From NCBI GenBank assembly GCA_017554145.1, contig JAFZIZ010000009.1:1-64000 (forward strand): a stretch of 64,000 nt of DNA, read 5' to 3'. This stretch comes from Prevotella sp. (GTDB lineage: Bacteria; Bacteroidota; Bacteroidia; Bacteroidales; Bacteroidaceae). The translations under genes and the position numbers were made by a program. The notes below the pieces were generated by a model. It searched no databases. It was not told the origin of the DNA and saw only the letters and a list, made by a program, of their open reading frames with translations. Shown one piece after another: positions 16,235-24,879 of this stretch (positions are counted from its first letter, which is position 1; every line of letters starts with the position of its first letter).

Positions 16235-17101
16235 ATGGCAAAGGACGAGTTGATACGGCTGTTTGGAGAACAGAAAGTTCGAACAAAGTGGGACGATGAG
16301 CAAGAGAAATGGTACTTCTCTATCGTCGACGTGTGTGGGGTGCTGACGGATAGCAAAGACTATCTCACAGCACGTAAGTACTGGAACAAACTGAAACAGA
16401 GGCTGAAGGAGGAAGGTAATGAAACGGTGACAAATTGTCACCAGTTGAAAATGATGGCCGCAGACGGCAAGATGCGACGGACCGACGTAGCAGACATGGA
16501 GCAGATGTTCCGATTGATCGAGTCTATACCTTCGAAGAAGGCTGAGCCGTTCAAGCAATGGATGGCTGAAGTGGCAGCACGACGTGTTGACCAGATGCAA
16601 GACCCTGAACTGAATTTCGAACAGGCTTATGCTGACTATCGCAGGTTGGGCTATTCTGACAAGTGGATTAACCAGCGACTGAAGAGTATTGAGGTGCGCA
16701 AGGAACTGACGGATGAATGGGACAGGGCTGGCGTGAAGGAGGGGCAGCAGTATGCGTCACTAACAGATATCATCACTCAGGCCTGGAGCGGAAAGACTAC
16801 AAGACAGTACAAGCAATACAAGGGGTTGAAGAAGGAGAGTCTGCGAGACAATATGACGAACATCGAGTTGGCGCTGAACATTCTGGCTGAGGCTTCGACC
16901 ACAGAAATTAGCAAGGCCCAGAATCCGAAAGGCTTCAAGCAGAGTGCTGCAGTTGCTCGCAAGGGAGGAAAGATTGCTGGCGATGCTAGGAAGAAACTGG
17001 AATCTCAGATTGGCCGTTCTGTGATTACACGAGAAAAGGCATCTGACTACCTGCCACCAGCAGACAGGATCCAAGAACTGCCAGAGGAAACGGATGAGTG
17101 A
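16235..17101 (+). CDS. BRO-N / DinD-like DNA-binding protein
   Basis: 288 residues. The N-terminal BRO-type domain (about 10-115) has RTKWDDEQEKWYFSIVDVCGVLTDS, ARKYWNKLKQRL and SIPSKKAEPFKQWMAEVAARRVDQMQ. The C-terminal half (SLTDIITQAWSGKTTRQYKQ ... LNILAEASTTEISK) resembles DNA-damage-inducible protein D and phage antirepressors. It likely binds DNA, perhaps tied to the SOS response or to prophage control. It has its own promoter in a repeated block. There are no other phage genes beside it, so it is a lone element of the accessory island. Confidence 0.75.
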   Translation: MAKDELIRLFGEQKVRTKWDDEQEKWYFSIVDVCGVLTDSKDYLTARKYWNKLKQRLKEEGNETVTNCHQLKMMAADGKMRRTDVADMEQMFRLIESIPSKKAEPFKQWMAEVAARRVDQMQDPELNFEQAYADYRRLGYSDKWINQRLKSIEVRKELTDEWDRAGVKEGQQYASLTDIITQAWSGKTTRQYKQYKGLKKESLRDNMTNIELALNILAEASTTEISKAQNPKGFKQSAAVARKGGKIAGDARKKLESQIGRSVITREKASDYLPPADRIQELPEETDE

Positions 17102-17114
17102 ACAATGAAGTGAG

Positions 17115-17144
17115 GTAGCAGAAGAATAATATAAGAGGATGAGC
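17115..17144 (+). repeat. Copy of the 54-residue gene's start region
   Basis: Nearly identical to about 15694-15725, including AATAATATAAGAGGATGAGC, but followed by only ten codons (MSLPVRIEGI, stop). A probable recombination scar or a gene remnant. Confidence 0.6.
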
Positions 17145-17193
17145 CTACCCGTAAGGATAGAGGGGATATAATGGTTAATGGTTAAAGATAAAA

Positions 17194-17254
17194 CCACAAA
17201 CAACCGAACAAAATTGCCACAAACAACCGAACAAAATTGCCACAAACAACCGAA
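17194..17254. repeat. 23-bp tandem repeat
   Basis: About 2.6 copies of a 23-bp unit that begins CCACAAACAACCGAACAAAA; no spacer variation. Confidence 0.8.
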
Positions 17255-17290
17255 AAGTTCTATAAATATTTGCATAATTCAATAATAATC

Positions 17291-17376
17291 AGTAACTTTG
17301 CCACTGAAAAGTGGCGAAGTTACTCACGCTCGGCAAATGAAACAAGTTTCTTTGCTCTCGTTTAATCGTAACTTTG
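17291..17376 (+). promoter_or_regulatory. Hairpin and promoter element before the AAA/DUF4143 gene
   Basis: Bases 17291-17304 and 17311-17324 form a 14-bp stem with one mismatch and a 6-base loop. It is followed by CTCACGCTCGG, a second weak hairpin and TAACTTTG at 17369-17376. A related element lies at 18806-18868. Confidence 0.6.
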
Positions 17377-17403
17377 CGGCATAAATAGCAATATTCAAAT
17401 GAT

Positions 17404-18681
17404 ATGGACAATAATTATAAACTGAGAATTACCGACAAGCTGTTAGCTCGCAAGTTGGCTGGCAAGGGTGCCGTATTGATTGAAGGCCCCAAATGGTGTG
17501 GTAAGACAACTACTGCTCGTCAGTTGGCCAAAAGCCTGCTTGACCTAGGTGACACTGAGGTATTGAAACAGAGCAAGCAGATGATGGAAATCAGTTCAAA
17601 GACGCTGTTGCAGGGAGAAACGCCCAGACTGATTGACGAGTGGCAGACAATACCTGAGCTGTGGGATACCATCCGCAACGAAGTGGACAAGCGAGGTGCT
17701 TTTTCTCAGTTCATACTGACTGGTTCAACAGTAAAGCCGCAGGCAGAAGAGACCGTGCATAGTGGAACAGGTCGTATAGGCAGAATCAAGATGCGCCCTA
17801 TGAGTCTTTTTGAATCGGGCGAATCCACAGGTAGTGTCAGTTTGCGTAGTCTGTTCGAAGGTGAGATGTTCGAACCTCTGCCAAACAGTCTGGAATTACA
17901 GGATATAGCCTATCTCACCTGCCGAGGTGGTTGGCCTCAGGCCACACTGCTTGAAGGAGAGATCGCCTTGGATCAGGCTTTTGGATATGTCGATGATGTA
18001 TGCGAACGAGACATACAGCGAGTAGATGGTGTGAAGCGCAGTGCTGAGCGAACTCGATTACTGTTACGTTCCTATGCTCGTAACGTCTCACAGCAAGTAT
18101 CTTATGGTACCATCAAGGCAGATATGCTGTCGAATGATGCCAACACACTTGATGAGGATACTGTCGCAGATTACATCAAGGCGCTGAAAAAGTTATTCGT
18201 TCTTGAGGACTTGGAAGCTTGGAATCCCAATATCCGTAGTAAGTCGGCAATCCGTACCAGTGACACTCGCCATTTTGTAGATGCCAGTATCGGAACTGCA
18301 GCATTAGGCTTGGGACCCAAAGACCTGATTAACGACCTTGACTCGTTTGGACTCATCTTTGAAGATATGGCTGTACGTGACTTGCGAGTGTTTGCTGAAG
18401 CGCTTGACGGAAAGCTGTACCACTATCGCGACAGCTCAGGGTTGGAGTGCGACACTGTGTTGCATCGCAGAAACGGCACGTATGCCCTGATAGAAGTAAA
18501 ACTCGGTGGTGAGAAACTGATAAACGAAGGAGCAGAAGCATTGAAGAGCCTTGCCGACACTATCGACACCACGAAAATGAAGAATCCTTCATTCATGATG
18601 GTTCTCACGGCAGTTGGACCATATGCTTACAGAAGACCTGACGGCATATTTGTAGTTCCCATCGGTTGCTTGAAAGATTAG
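17404..18681 (+). CDS. AAA_14 / DUF4143 ATPase
   Basis: 425 residues. Walker A GPKWCGKTT (28-36); Walker B-type LIDEWQTIPELWDTIRNEVD near residue 80; an arginine-rich GRIGRIKMRPMSLFESG. The C-terminal DUF4143 domain (about 190-380) includes YRDSSGLECDTVLHRRNGTYALIEVKLG, whose D...E-x-K layout resembles a nuclease-fold core. The family is widespread in Bacteroidota and often lies near mobile or accessory genes; its function is unproven. It stands alone with its own promoter element. Confidence 0.8.
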   Translation: MDNNYKLRITDKLLARKLAGKGAVLIEGPKWCGKTTTARQLAKSLLDLGDTEVLKQSKQMMEISSKTLLQGETPRLIDEWQTIPELWDTIRNEVDKRGAFSQFILTGSTVKPQAEETVHSGTGRIGRIKMRPMSLFESGESTGSVSLRSLFEGEMFEPLPNSLELQDIAYLTCRGGWPQATLLEGEIALDQAFGYVDDVCERDIQRVDGVKRSAERTRLLLRSYARNVSQQVSYGTIKADMLSNDANTLDEDTVADYIKALKKLFVLEDLEAWNPNIRSKSAIRTSDTRHFVDASIGTAALGLGPKDLINDLDSFGLIFEDMAVRDLRVFAEALDGKLYHYRDSSGLECDTVLHRRNGTYALIEVKLGGEKLINEGAEALKSLADTIDTTKMKNPSFMMVLTAVGPYAYRRPDGIFVVPIGCLKD

Positions 18682-18719
18682 CAGGGAAACACTTGGTAAG
18701 AGGTAAGAGGGATTATAAC

Positions 18720-18868
18720 GGTTATAGGTTATAGAAAAGAAGGAAGAAAAGATGGGGTGACCTTTGGTTTGCTCATTATTTTTTAGTAACTTTGACTTTG
18801 TCTAAAGTACTCACGTTCGGAAAAACTCAAAATTCTCTTGGTTTTTCGTTCACTTAATCGTACCTTTG
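18720..18868 (+). promoter_or_regulatory. Composite repeated promoter region upstream of 18900
   Basis: A second copy of the 16130 block ends in TAACTTTG (18787-18794). It is joined to a CTCACGTTCGG element with an inverted repeat and TACCTTTG (18861-18868). Either box could drive the gene at 18900; the second is closer. Confidence 0.55.
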
Positions 18869-18899
18869 CAAATAAATAAAGAACTCTAAACCTATAAGT

Positions 18900-19982
18900 A
18901 TGATGAAGATGAAGACTCTATTGCTCGTCTGCACAGCCTTGATGACGATGCAGGCATACGGAGAGAATGAGAAAGAGGCGGATATGCCTGTTCGCAAACC
19001 TTGTAACTTGGAGCGACTCTATAAGGATATGCCTCAGGATATCCGGATGGATACACCCGACTTGGCATTTGTGAATGCTCTTTGTGCTGGGAAGGCCGAT
19101 GAGGTGGCTGGTCTGTTTCGTGAGAAGAAACTGTTCTGGGACGAGAAACCTGCCATCGATGCACCTTACGGTCGCTTTGAAGGTCTTCAGGATATCCGTT
19201 CCTTTGCCGCAGGTTTTCTGGCTAAGTTCAAGGCGACATCGGCCACATTTACTCCAGTATTCCAAACTATCGGAGGCGGTAGGATTGCCTTGGAAGGCGT
19301 ATTCAAGTTCGTGGTGGATGGAGCCATCGAGGAAGTGCCTTTCTTTGTGGTTGTCGACCTTCGGACACCATCCCTGCTGGAAGAGGTGAGGATGTACACG
19401 CACTATACTTTTATTCCAGGTCTTACGCCTTATCGAAAGCCTATTTTCAAGCCTGCCCATTACGAGATGGGCGATCCTGGTTTGTTGACAGGTGCTATGC
19501 GAGCCTATTACGAAGCTCTTCATCATGCGCCATACTGTAACCCAGACAAGATACACGCAGCCTTTGCCAAAGAGTGTATCGTGGGAGGATACGACCCGTG
19601 GGGAACGCCCATTCTCTCGAAAGAGGAGATGTCGGCTAATGCCCATAAGTTCGGCTATGGTTTGGCGACCTATATTCCTGCCTGTGTGGGTATGCGCTAC
19701 GAAACGATTATCGACGACGGCAAGACCTGTGTCATAGAATGGTGTCACATCGTTTCCAAGAAGGGACAACAGGAGCGTAACCGCATCGCTATGTCTGGTT
19801 GTAGTGCCTATACTCGTAATGACGAAGGCTACCTCTGTTCTGTACGTATCAGCGACTATGCCGGACATGAAGGGGAAATAGACTGGACGAAGACGGAAGT
19901 GTCGCGCGAAGATGCCTATTCCATCAATCTGGTGGAAGAGTTCCATGGTGGTTGTGGCATGAAAGAGCAGGAGGATTACTAA
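18900..19982 (+). CDS. Secreted protein with two NTF2/SnoaL-like domains
   Basis: 360 residues. A signal peptide is likely (MMKMKTLLLVCTALMTMQAYG). Two similar alpha+beta halves follow: residues about 55-165 (DLAFVNALCAGKADEVAGLF ... ALEGVFKFVVDG) and about 200-330 (AMRAYYEALHH ... CVIEWCHIVSKK), each like an NTF2 fold used as a small enzyme or ligand pocket. The C-terminus is Cys/Gly-rich (FHGGCGMKEQ). The specific function is not recognised. A long antisense frame over the whole gene exists but lacks a signal, promoter or family match and is rejected. A strong terminator follows at once. Confidence 0.65.
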   Translation: MMKMKTLLLVCTALMTMQAYGENEKEADMPVRKPCNLERLYKDMPQDIRMDTPDLAFVNALCAGKADEVAGLFREKKLFWDEKPAIDAPYGRFEGLQDIRSFAAGFLAKFKATSATFTPVFQTIGGGRIALEGVFKFVVDGAIEEVPFFVVVDLRTPSLLEEVRMYTHYTFIPGLTPYRKPIFKPAHYEMGDPGLLTGAMRAYYEALHHAPYCNPDKIHAAFAKECIVGGYDPWGTPILSKEEMSANAHKFGYGLATYIPACVGMRYETIIDDGKTCVIEWCHIVSKKGQQERNRIAMSGCSAYTRNDEGYLCSVRISDYAGHEGEIDWTKTEVSREDAYSINLVEEFHGGCGMKEQEDY

Positions 19983-20020
19983 AAAATCGGGCAAAGACTT
20001 TGTGCTTTGCCTGATTTTTT
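19982..20020 (+). terminator. Terminator after the NTF2-like gene
   Basis: Fifteen-base arms AAAAATCGGGCAAAG (19982-19996) and CTTTGCCTGATTTTT (20005-20019) with one wobble pair, A and T runs on both sides. It may work in both directions. Confidence 0.85.
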
Positions 20021-20046
20021 GTAATTTCGCAACGTTATTCGCTTTA

Positions 20047-21279
20047 ATGGAGACAAAAGAGACGAAACATATACGAATCAGTGACTACAACTATCCCTTG
20101 CCTGACGAGAGGATTGCCAAATATCCTGTGGCTGAGCGCGACCACTCGAAACTGCTGATATACAATAAAGGTGAAGTGGGGGAGGACATGTTCTATAACC
20201 TGCCTCAACACTTGCCTGCCAACAGCCTGATGGTGTTCAACAATACCAAGGTGATACAGGCTCGTCTGCATTTCCGTAAAGATACTGGTGCCTTGATAGA
20301 GATATTCCTCTTGGAACCAGCAGAGCCTGCTGACTATGAACAGATGTTCCAGACACGCAAGAAGTGTTCGTGGCTCTGTCTGGTGGGCAACCTGAAGAAA
20401 TGGAAAGAAGGAGCGCTGGAGAGAGAGTTTACAGTTGACAGTTTACAGTTGACAGTTAGGGCAACGAGGCGTGGGGAACATGGTACCAGTCAGTGGATAG
20501 ACTTTGAATGGGACGGGGATGTGTCGTTTGCTGATATCATCGACGTGATGGGTGAGTTACCGATACCGCCCTATCTCAATCGTGAGACGCAGGAGAGTGA
20601 CAAGACCACTTATCAGACCGTCTATTCCAAGATAAAGGGTAGTGTGGCGGCTCCAACGGCTGGTCTTCATTTCACGGAGCGCGTGCTTGCCGATATCGAC
20701 GCACGTGGGATAGAACGCGAGGAACTGACATTGCACGTAGGTGCTGGTACGTTCCGTCCTGTGAAGAGTGAGGAGATAGAGGGTCACGAGATGCATACCG
20801 AATATATCGCTGTGCGTCGTCATACCTTGGAGCGCCTGATTGCCTATGATGGTCAGGCGATTGCTGTAGGTACAACGAGTGTGCGAACGCTGGAGAGTCT
20901 TTACTATATGGGTCTGAAGGTGCTGGAGAATCCAGATGCCACAGAGGAGGAACTGCACGTGAACCAATGGGAACCGTATGATGGAAGATGGAAGAAGGAA
21001 GAAGTAAGAAGTAAGAGAGAGGTGCTGCAGGCATTGCTCGACTGGATGGACAGACGCGAACTCTCTGTGCTTCACTCCTCTACGCAGATTATCATAGCCC
21101 CTGGCTACGACTATAAGATTGTGAAGATGCTGATTACGAATTTCCATCAGCCTCAGAGTACATTGCTATTGCTGGTCAGTGCCTTTGTGAAAGGCGACTG
21201 GCATCGTATATACGACTATGCCCTGGCTCATGATTTCCGATTCTTGAGTTATGGGGATTCCTCGCTGCTGATACCGTAA
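20047..21279 (+). CDS. queA: S-adenosylmethionine:tRNA ribosyltransferase-isomerase
   Basis: 410 residues from ATG 20047; the longer in-frame start at 20002 lies within the upstream terminator and promoter area. Queuosine pathway enzyme that transfers the ribosyl part of SAM to preQ1 in tRNA. Family marks: YPLPDERIAKYPVAERDHSKLL, SLMVFNNTKVIQARL, TAGLHFTERVL, LHVGAGTFRPV, YKIVKMLITNFHQPQSTLLLLV. Two in-frame stretches look foreign: 20428-20455 is two copies of TTTACAGTTGACAG, and about 20980-21025 is a purine-rich repeat. Both match words usually seen between genes. The protein should still be functional since core motifs are intact. Confidence 0.93.
   Translation: METKETKHIRISDYNYPLPDERIAKYPVAERDHSKLLIYNKGEVGEDMFYNLPQHLPANSLMVFNNTKVIQARLHFRKDTGALIEIFLLEPAEPADYEQMFQTRKKCSWLCLVGNLKKWKEGALEREFTVDSLQLTVRATRRGEHGTSQWIDFEWDGDVSFADIIDVMGELPIPPYLNRETQESDKTTYQTVYSKIKGSVAAPTAGLHFTERVLADIDARGIEREELTLHVGAGTFRPVKSEEIEGHEMHTEYIAVRRHTLERLIAYDGQAIAVGTTSVRTLESLYYMGLKVLENPDATEEELHVNQWEPYDGRWKKEEVRSKREVLQALLDWMDRRELSVLHSSTQIIIAPGYDYKIVKMLITNFHQPQSTLLLLVSAFVKGDWHRIYDYALAHDFRFLSYGDSSLLIP
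20428..20455 (+). repeat. 14-bp direct repeat within queA
   Basis: Two exact copies of TTTACAGTTGACAG, in frame, encoding a TVDSLQLTV-like segment. Confidence 0.85.
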
Positions 21280-21336
21280 GTGAAGAATGAAGAATGAAGA
21301 AATAAGAATTAAGAGTGAAAGGTTAAAGACAAAGAT

Positions 21337-23259
21337 ATGAAACATGGATTAATCACCGTGGCAGCCGCAGTGCCTGCCGTCAGAGTTGCCGATGTCGAGT
21401 ATAACGTGCTCGAAATAGAAAAACTCATAGCTAATGCGGAAGGACAAGGAGTAGAGATTATCTGCTTCCCTGAACTTGCTATTACGGGTTATAGTTGTCA
21501 GGACCTCTTCAAAGGTCAACTGCTGCTCACGATGGCAGAGGAAGGACTGATGACGCTTCTTGACTTCACTCGTAAGCTGAACATCATCTGTGTGGTAGGA
21601 ATGCCAGTACAGGCAGGAGGTATCCTGCTCAACTGTGCTGCCGTTATCCAGAGCGGGTGTCTGTTAGGATTGGTTCCAAAGACGTATCTGCCTAACTATA
21701 ACGAGTTCTACGAGAAACGATGGTTTGCCTCGGCACAAGACTTGAATCCTACGGAAATCAACCTCGCAGGTTCCAAGATACTGTTATCCGCAGAGCCGAA
21801 AATCTTTGAGACGGTGGATGGCGTGAAGTTCGGTGTGGAGATATGTGAGGATGTATGGGCACCTGTTCCTCCCAGCAATCTGCTGACAATGGCTGGCGCA
21901 GATATTATCCTTAACTGTTCGGCAAGTGACGACCTGATCGGTAAGCATCGTTATCTGTGTTCACTCATCGCCCAACAGAGTGCCCGTACCATCAGTGGTT
22001 ATGTGTATTCTTCCTGTGGTTTCGGAGAGTCGACTCAGGATGTGGTCTATGGTGGTAATGCGATGATCTTCGAGAATGGTCGATTGTTGGTAGAAGGGGA
22101 GCGTTACTCCTTCCAGCCTCAATTGAAGATATCTCAGATAGATGTTGAACGTTTGCGGACAGAGCGTCATTCTAATTCGACCTTTATCAATGCCCAGCGC
22201 CAGGCCACAGCACAGATCATCAACTGTAAGGCTGTTGAACTTCCTGAATTCCAGATGTTGCGTCCTGTCAATCCACATCCCTTTATTCCTAAAGATGAAG
22301 AGATGCAGGATACTTGTGAGGAAATCCTCAATATCCAGACATCAGGACTTGCCAAGCGTCTGACACATACCAACTGTGAACATGTGGTGATTGGTATTAG
22401 TGGTGGTCTCGATTCTACACTTGCCTTGCTGGTATGTGTACGTACCTTTGATAAACTGGGTTTGAGTCGTAAAGGAATCGTGGGCGTGACGATGCCTGGT
22501 TTTGGAACGACAGACCGTACTCATGATAATGCCACTACGCTTATGCAGACGCTGAATATCTCGCAGATGGAGATATCTATCGCCAAGTCGGTTACCCAGC
22601 ATTTTGAGGATATCGGTCATGATATGAAGAAACATGATACGACCTATGAGAATGCTCAGGCTCGTGAACGGACGCAGATACTGATGGATCTTGCCAACCA
22701 ACTCAATGCGATGGTGGTGGGTACGGGTGACCTGTCTGAACTGGCTCTTGGTTGGGCAACCTACAACGGTGACCACATGTCGATGTATGGTGTGAATGCG
22801 GGTGTTCCCAAAACACTCATTCAGTATCTTATCCGATACATGGCAGGATTGCAACAGTTCAAGGCTCAGAAAGAGACATTGATTGACATCATCGATACAC
22901 CTATCTCACCAGAACTGACACCTGCTGACTCACAAGGTAAGATCAAACAAAAGACGGAAGACTTAGTGGGTCCCTATGAGTTACACGACTTCTTCCTCTA
23001 TTATTTCCTGCGTTTCGGATTCCGTCCAGCAAAGATATTCTTCCTGGCGCGTCATGCATTTGGGAAGAAATACGATAAGGAGACGATTAAGAAATGGCTG
23101 ACGACCTTCTGTCGCCGCTTCTTCACCCAACAGTTCAAGCGCTCTTGTCTGCCTGACGGTCCGAAAGTGGGTAGTGTCAGTCTCTCTCCACGTGGTGACT
23201 GGCGTATGCCGAGTGATGCTTCTTATGCACTTTGGTTGAAAGAGTGCGAAGCACTATAA
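21337..23259 (+). CDS. nadE: Glutamine-dependent NAD+ synthetase
   Basis: 640 residues. The N-terminal nitrilase-type glutaminase has the triad Glu46 (FPELAITGY), Lys115 (LVPKTYLPNY) and Cys170 (GVEICEDVW). The C-terminal synthetase has the ATP PPi loop SGGLDST. It amidates deamido-NAD using ammonia passed from the glutaminase. Full length. It is preceded and followed by GGTTAAAG simple repeats. Cytoplasmic. Confidence 0.95.
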   Translation: MKHGLITVAAAVPAVRVADVEYNVLEIEKLIANAEGQGVEIICFPELAITGYSCQDLFKGQLLLTMAEEGLMTLLDFTRKLNIICVVGMPVQAGGILLNCAAVIQSGCLLGLVPKTYLPNYNEFYEKRWFASAQDLNPTEINLAGSKILLSAEPKIFETVDGVKFGVEICEDVWAPVPPSNLLTMAGADIILNCSASDDLIGKHRYLCSLIAQQSARTISGYVYSSCGFGESTQDVVYGGNAMIFENGRLLVEGERYSFQPQLKISQIDVERLRTERHSNSTFINAQRQATAQIINCKAVELPEFQMLRPVNPHPFIPKDEEMQDTCEEILNIQTSGLAKRLTHTNCEHVVIGISGGLDSTLALLVCVRTFDKLGLSRKGIVGVTMPGFGTTDRTHDNATTLMQTLNISQMEISIAKSVTQHFEDIGHDMKKHDTTYENAQARERTQILMDLANQLNAMVVGTGDLSELALGWATYNGDHMSMYGVNAGVPKTLIQYLIRYMAGLQQFKAQKETLIDIIDTPISPELTPADSQGKIKQKTEDLVGPYELHDFFLYYFLRFGFRPAKIFFLARHAFGKKYDKETIKKWLTTFCRRFFTQQFKRSCLPDGPKVGSVSLSPRGDWRMPSDASYALWLKECEAL

Positions 23260-23340
23260 TGGTTAATGGTTAAAGATTAAAGGTTAAAGATTAAAGGTTA
23301 ACGGTTAAAGTTTAATGGTTAAAGGTTAAAGAGTTTAAGA
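23260..23340. repeat. GGTTAAAG/GATTAAAG simple repeat
   Basis: About nine imperfect copies of GGTTAAAGATTA-like words fill the gap between nadE and dnaB. Confidence 0.75.
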
Positions 23341-23343
23341 TTA

Positions 23344-24879
23344 ATGGCAGAACAGAATAATCAGCGCAGGAGTGTGCGCAAAAAGACAACGACAGATAAT
23401 ACCTATGCCCATGTGCAGCCACAGGCGACGGAGATAGAACGTGCGGTATTAGGTGCTTTGATGATTGACAAAGATGCCTATACCGTTGTCTGTGAGATGC
23501 TCTATCCAGAGAGTTTCTATGAGCCTCGCAACCAGAAGGTATATGAGGCTATCCGTGAATTGGAGATGAAAGAGCAGCCTGTTGACGTGTGGACAGTGAC
23601 AGAGCAGCTTTCCAAACAGGGCGATCTTGAGGATGTGGGCGGTCCTGCCTATATCACAGAACTGTCGTCACGCGTGGCTTCTTCAGCGAATATCGAATAT
23701 CATGCTCGTATCATCGCCCAGAAATTTCTGGCCAGACAACTCATCTCCTATTCTAGCAACATACAGACAATGGCCTTTGACGAGACCGTTGATGTGGATG
23801 ATCTGATGCAGGAAGCAGAAGGTTCTCTCTTCGAACTCTCGCAGAAGAACATGAAGAAGGACTACACCCAGATAGATCCTGTCATCAAGAATGCGATAGA
23901 CGTCATCCAGAAAGCTGCAGAGAATAAAGACGGTCTGACGGGTGTTCCTACAGGATATCATAAGTTGGATGACCTTACCAGTGGATGGCAGGCATCCGAT
24001 CTTGTCATCGTGGCTGGTCGTCCTGCGATGGGTAAGACCTCTTTTGCCCTCTCGATGGCGAAGAATATTGCCGCCGACTATAAAGTTCCTATGGCATTCT
24101 TCTCGCTTGAAATGTCGAACAACCAGTTGGTGAACCGCTTGATATCCAATGTCTGTGAGATACAAGGTTCGAAGATTCTGAATGGACAACTGCACCCCGA
24201 TGAGTGGGATCGTCTTGACAAGCGCGTCAACAACCTGTTGGGTGCGCCCTTGTTTATTGACGACACGCCAGGCTTGTCAGTCTTTGAATTGCGTACAAAG
24301 GCACGCCGTCTGGTACGTGAGCATGGCGTGAAGATTATCATGATTGACTATCTCCAGTTGATGAATGCCAATGGTATGCGCTTCTCCAGTCGTCAGGAGG
24401 AGGTCTCGACCATCAGCCGTTCATTGAAGAGTCTCGCCAAGGAATTGGATATTCCTATCATCGCTTTGTCACAGTTGAACCGTGGCGTGGAAAATCGCGA
24501 AGGATTGGAAGGTAAACGTCCGCAGTTAAGTGACCTTCGTGAATCGGGTGCCATTGAGCAGGATGCCGATATGGTCATCTTCGTACATCGTCCCGAATAC
24601 TATCATATCTATCAGGACGATAATGGCCGTGACCTGCATGGTATGGCACAGATTATCATAGCCAAGCATCGTAAGGGTGCCACAGGTGATGTCCTATTGA
24701 CATTCCGTGGTGAGTTTACTCGTTTTGAAAATCCTGAAGAAGGACGTCTTGGTCGTCGTAAGAATAACGATGATAATGGAGGCGAGATACTGGGTAGCAG
24801 AATTAATGGAGACCAGTCGGATGATTCTAACCAGTCTCCATTTACTAATTATCAGGACAATGGCCCTATGCCATTCTAA
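23344..24879 (+). CDS. dnaB: Replicative DNA helicase
   Basis: 511 residues. The DnaB N-terminal domain (about 25-130, ATEIERAVLGALMIDKDAY) is followed by a linker and the RecA-like motor. Walker A is GRPAMGKTS (about 222-230); Walker B IIMIDYLQLM, then LSQLNRGVENR, and the arginine-finger region near KHRKGATGDVLL. Hexameric helicase at the fork. It ends 4 bases into the convergent minus-strand gene. The C-terminal tail is Asn/Asp-rich and variable. Confidence 0.97.
   Translation: MAEQNNQRRSVRKKTTTDNTYAHVQPQATEIERAVLGALMIDKDAYTVVCEMLYPESFYEPRNQKVYEAIRELEMKEQPVDVWTVTEQLSKQGDLEDVGGPAYITELSSRVASSANIEYHARIIAQKFLARQLISYSSNIQTMAFDETVDVDDLMQEAEGSLFELSQKNMKKDYTQIDPVIKNAIDVIQKAAENKDGLTGVPTGYHKLDDLTSGWQASDLVIVAGRPAMGKTSFALSMAKNIAADYKVPMAFFSLEMSNNQLVNRLISNVCEIQGSKILNGQLHPDEWDRLDKRVNNLLGAPLFIDDTPGLSVFELRTKARRLVREHGVKIIMIDYLQLMNANGMRFSSRQEEVSTISRSLKSLAKELDIPIIALSQLNRGVENREGLEGKRPQLSDLRESGAIEQDADMVIFVHRPEYYHIYQDDNGRDLHGMAQIIIAKHRKGATGDVLLTFRGEFTRFENPEEGRLGRRKNNDDNGGEILGSRINGDQSDDSNQSPFTNYQDNGPMPF

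Noticed and set aside
16235..17101. Prophage remnant
   Set aside because: Apart from one BRO/DinD-like gene there are no structural, packaging or integrase genes nearby.
18918..19994. 358-codon antisense open frame over the NTF2-like gene
   Set aside because: It has no signal peptide, family pattern, promoter or sensible start context, while the plus-strand frame has all of these and a terminator right after its stop.
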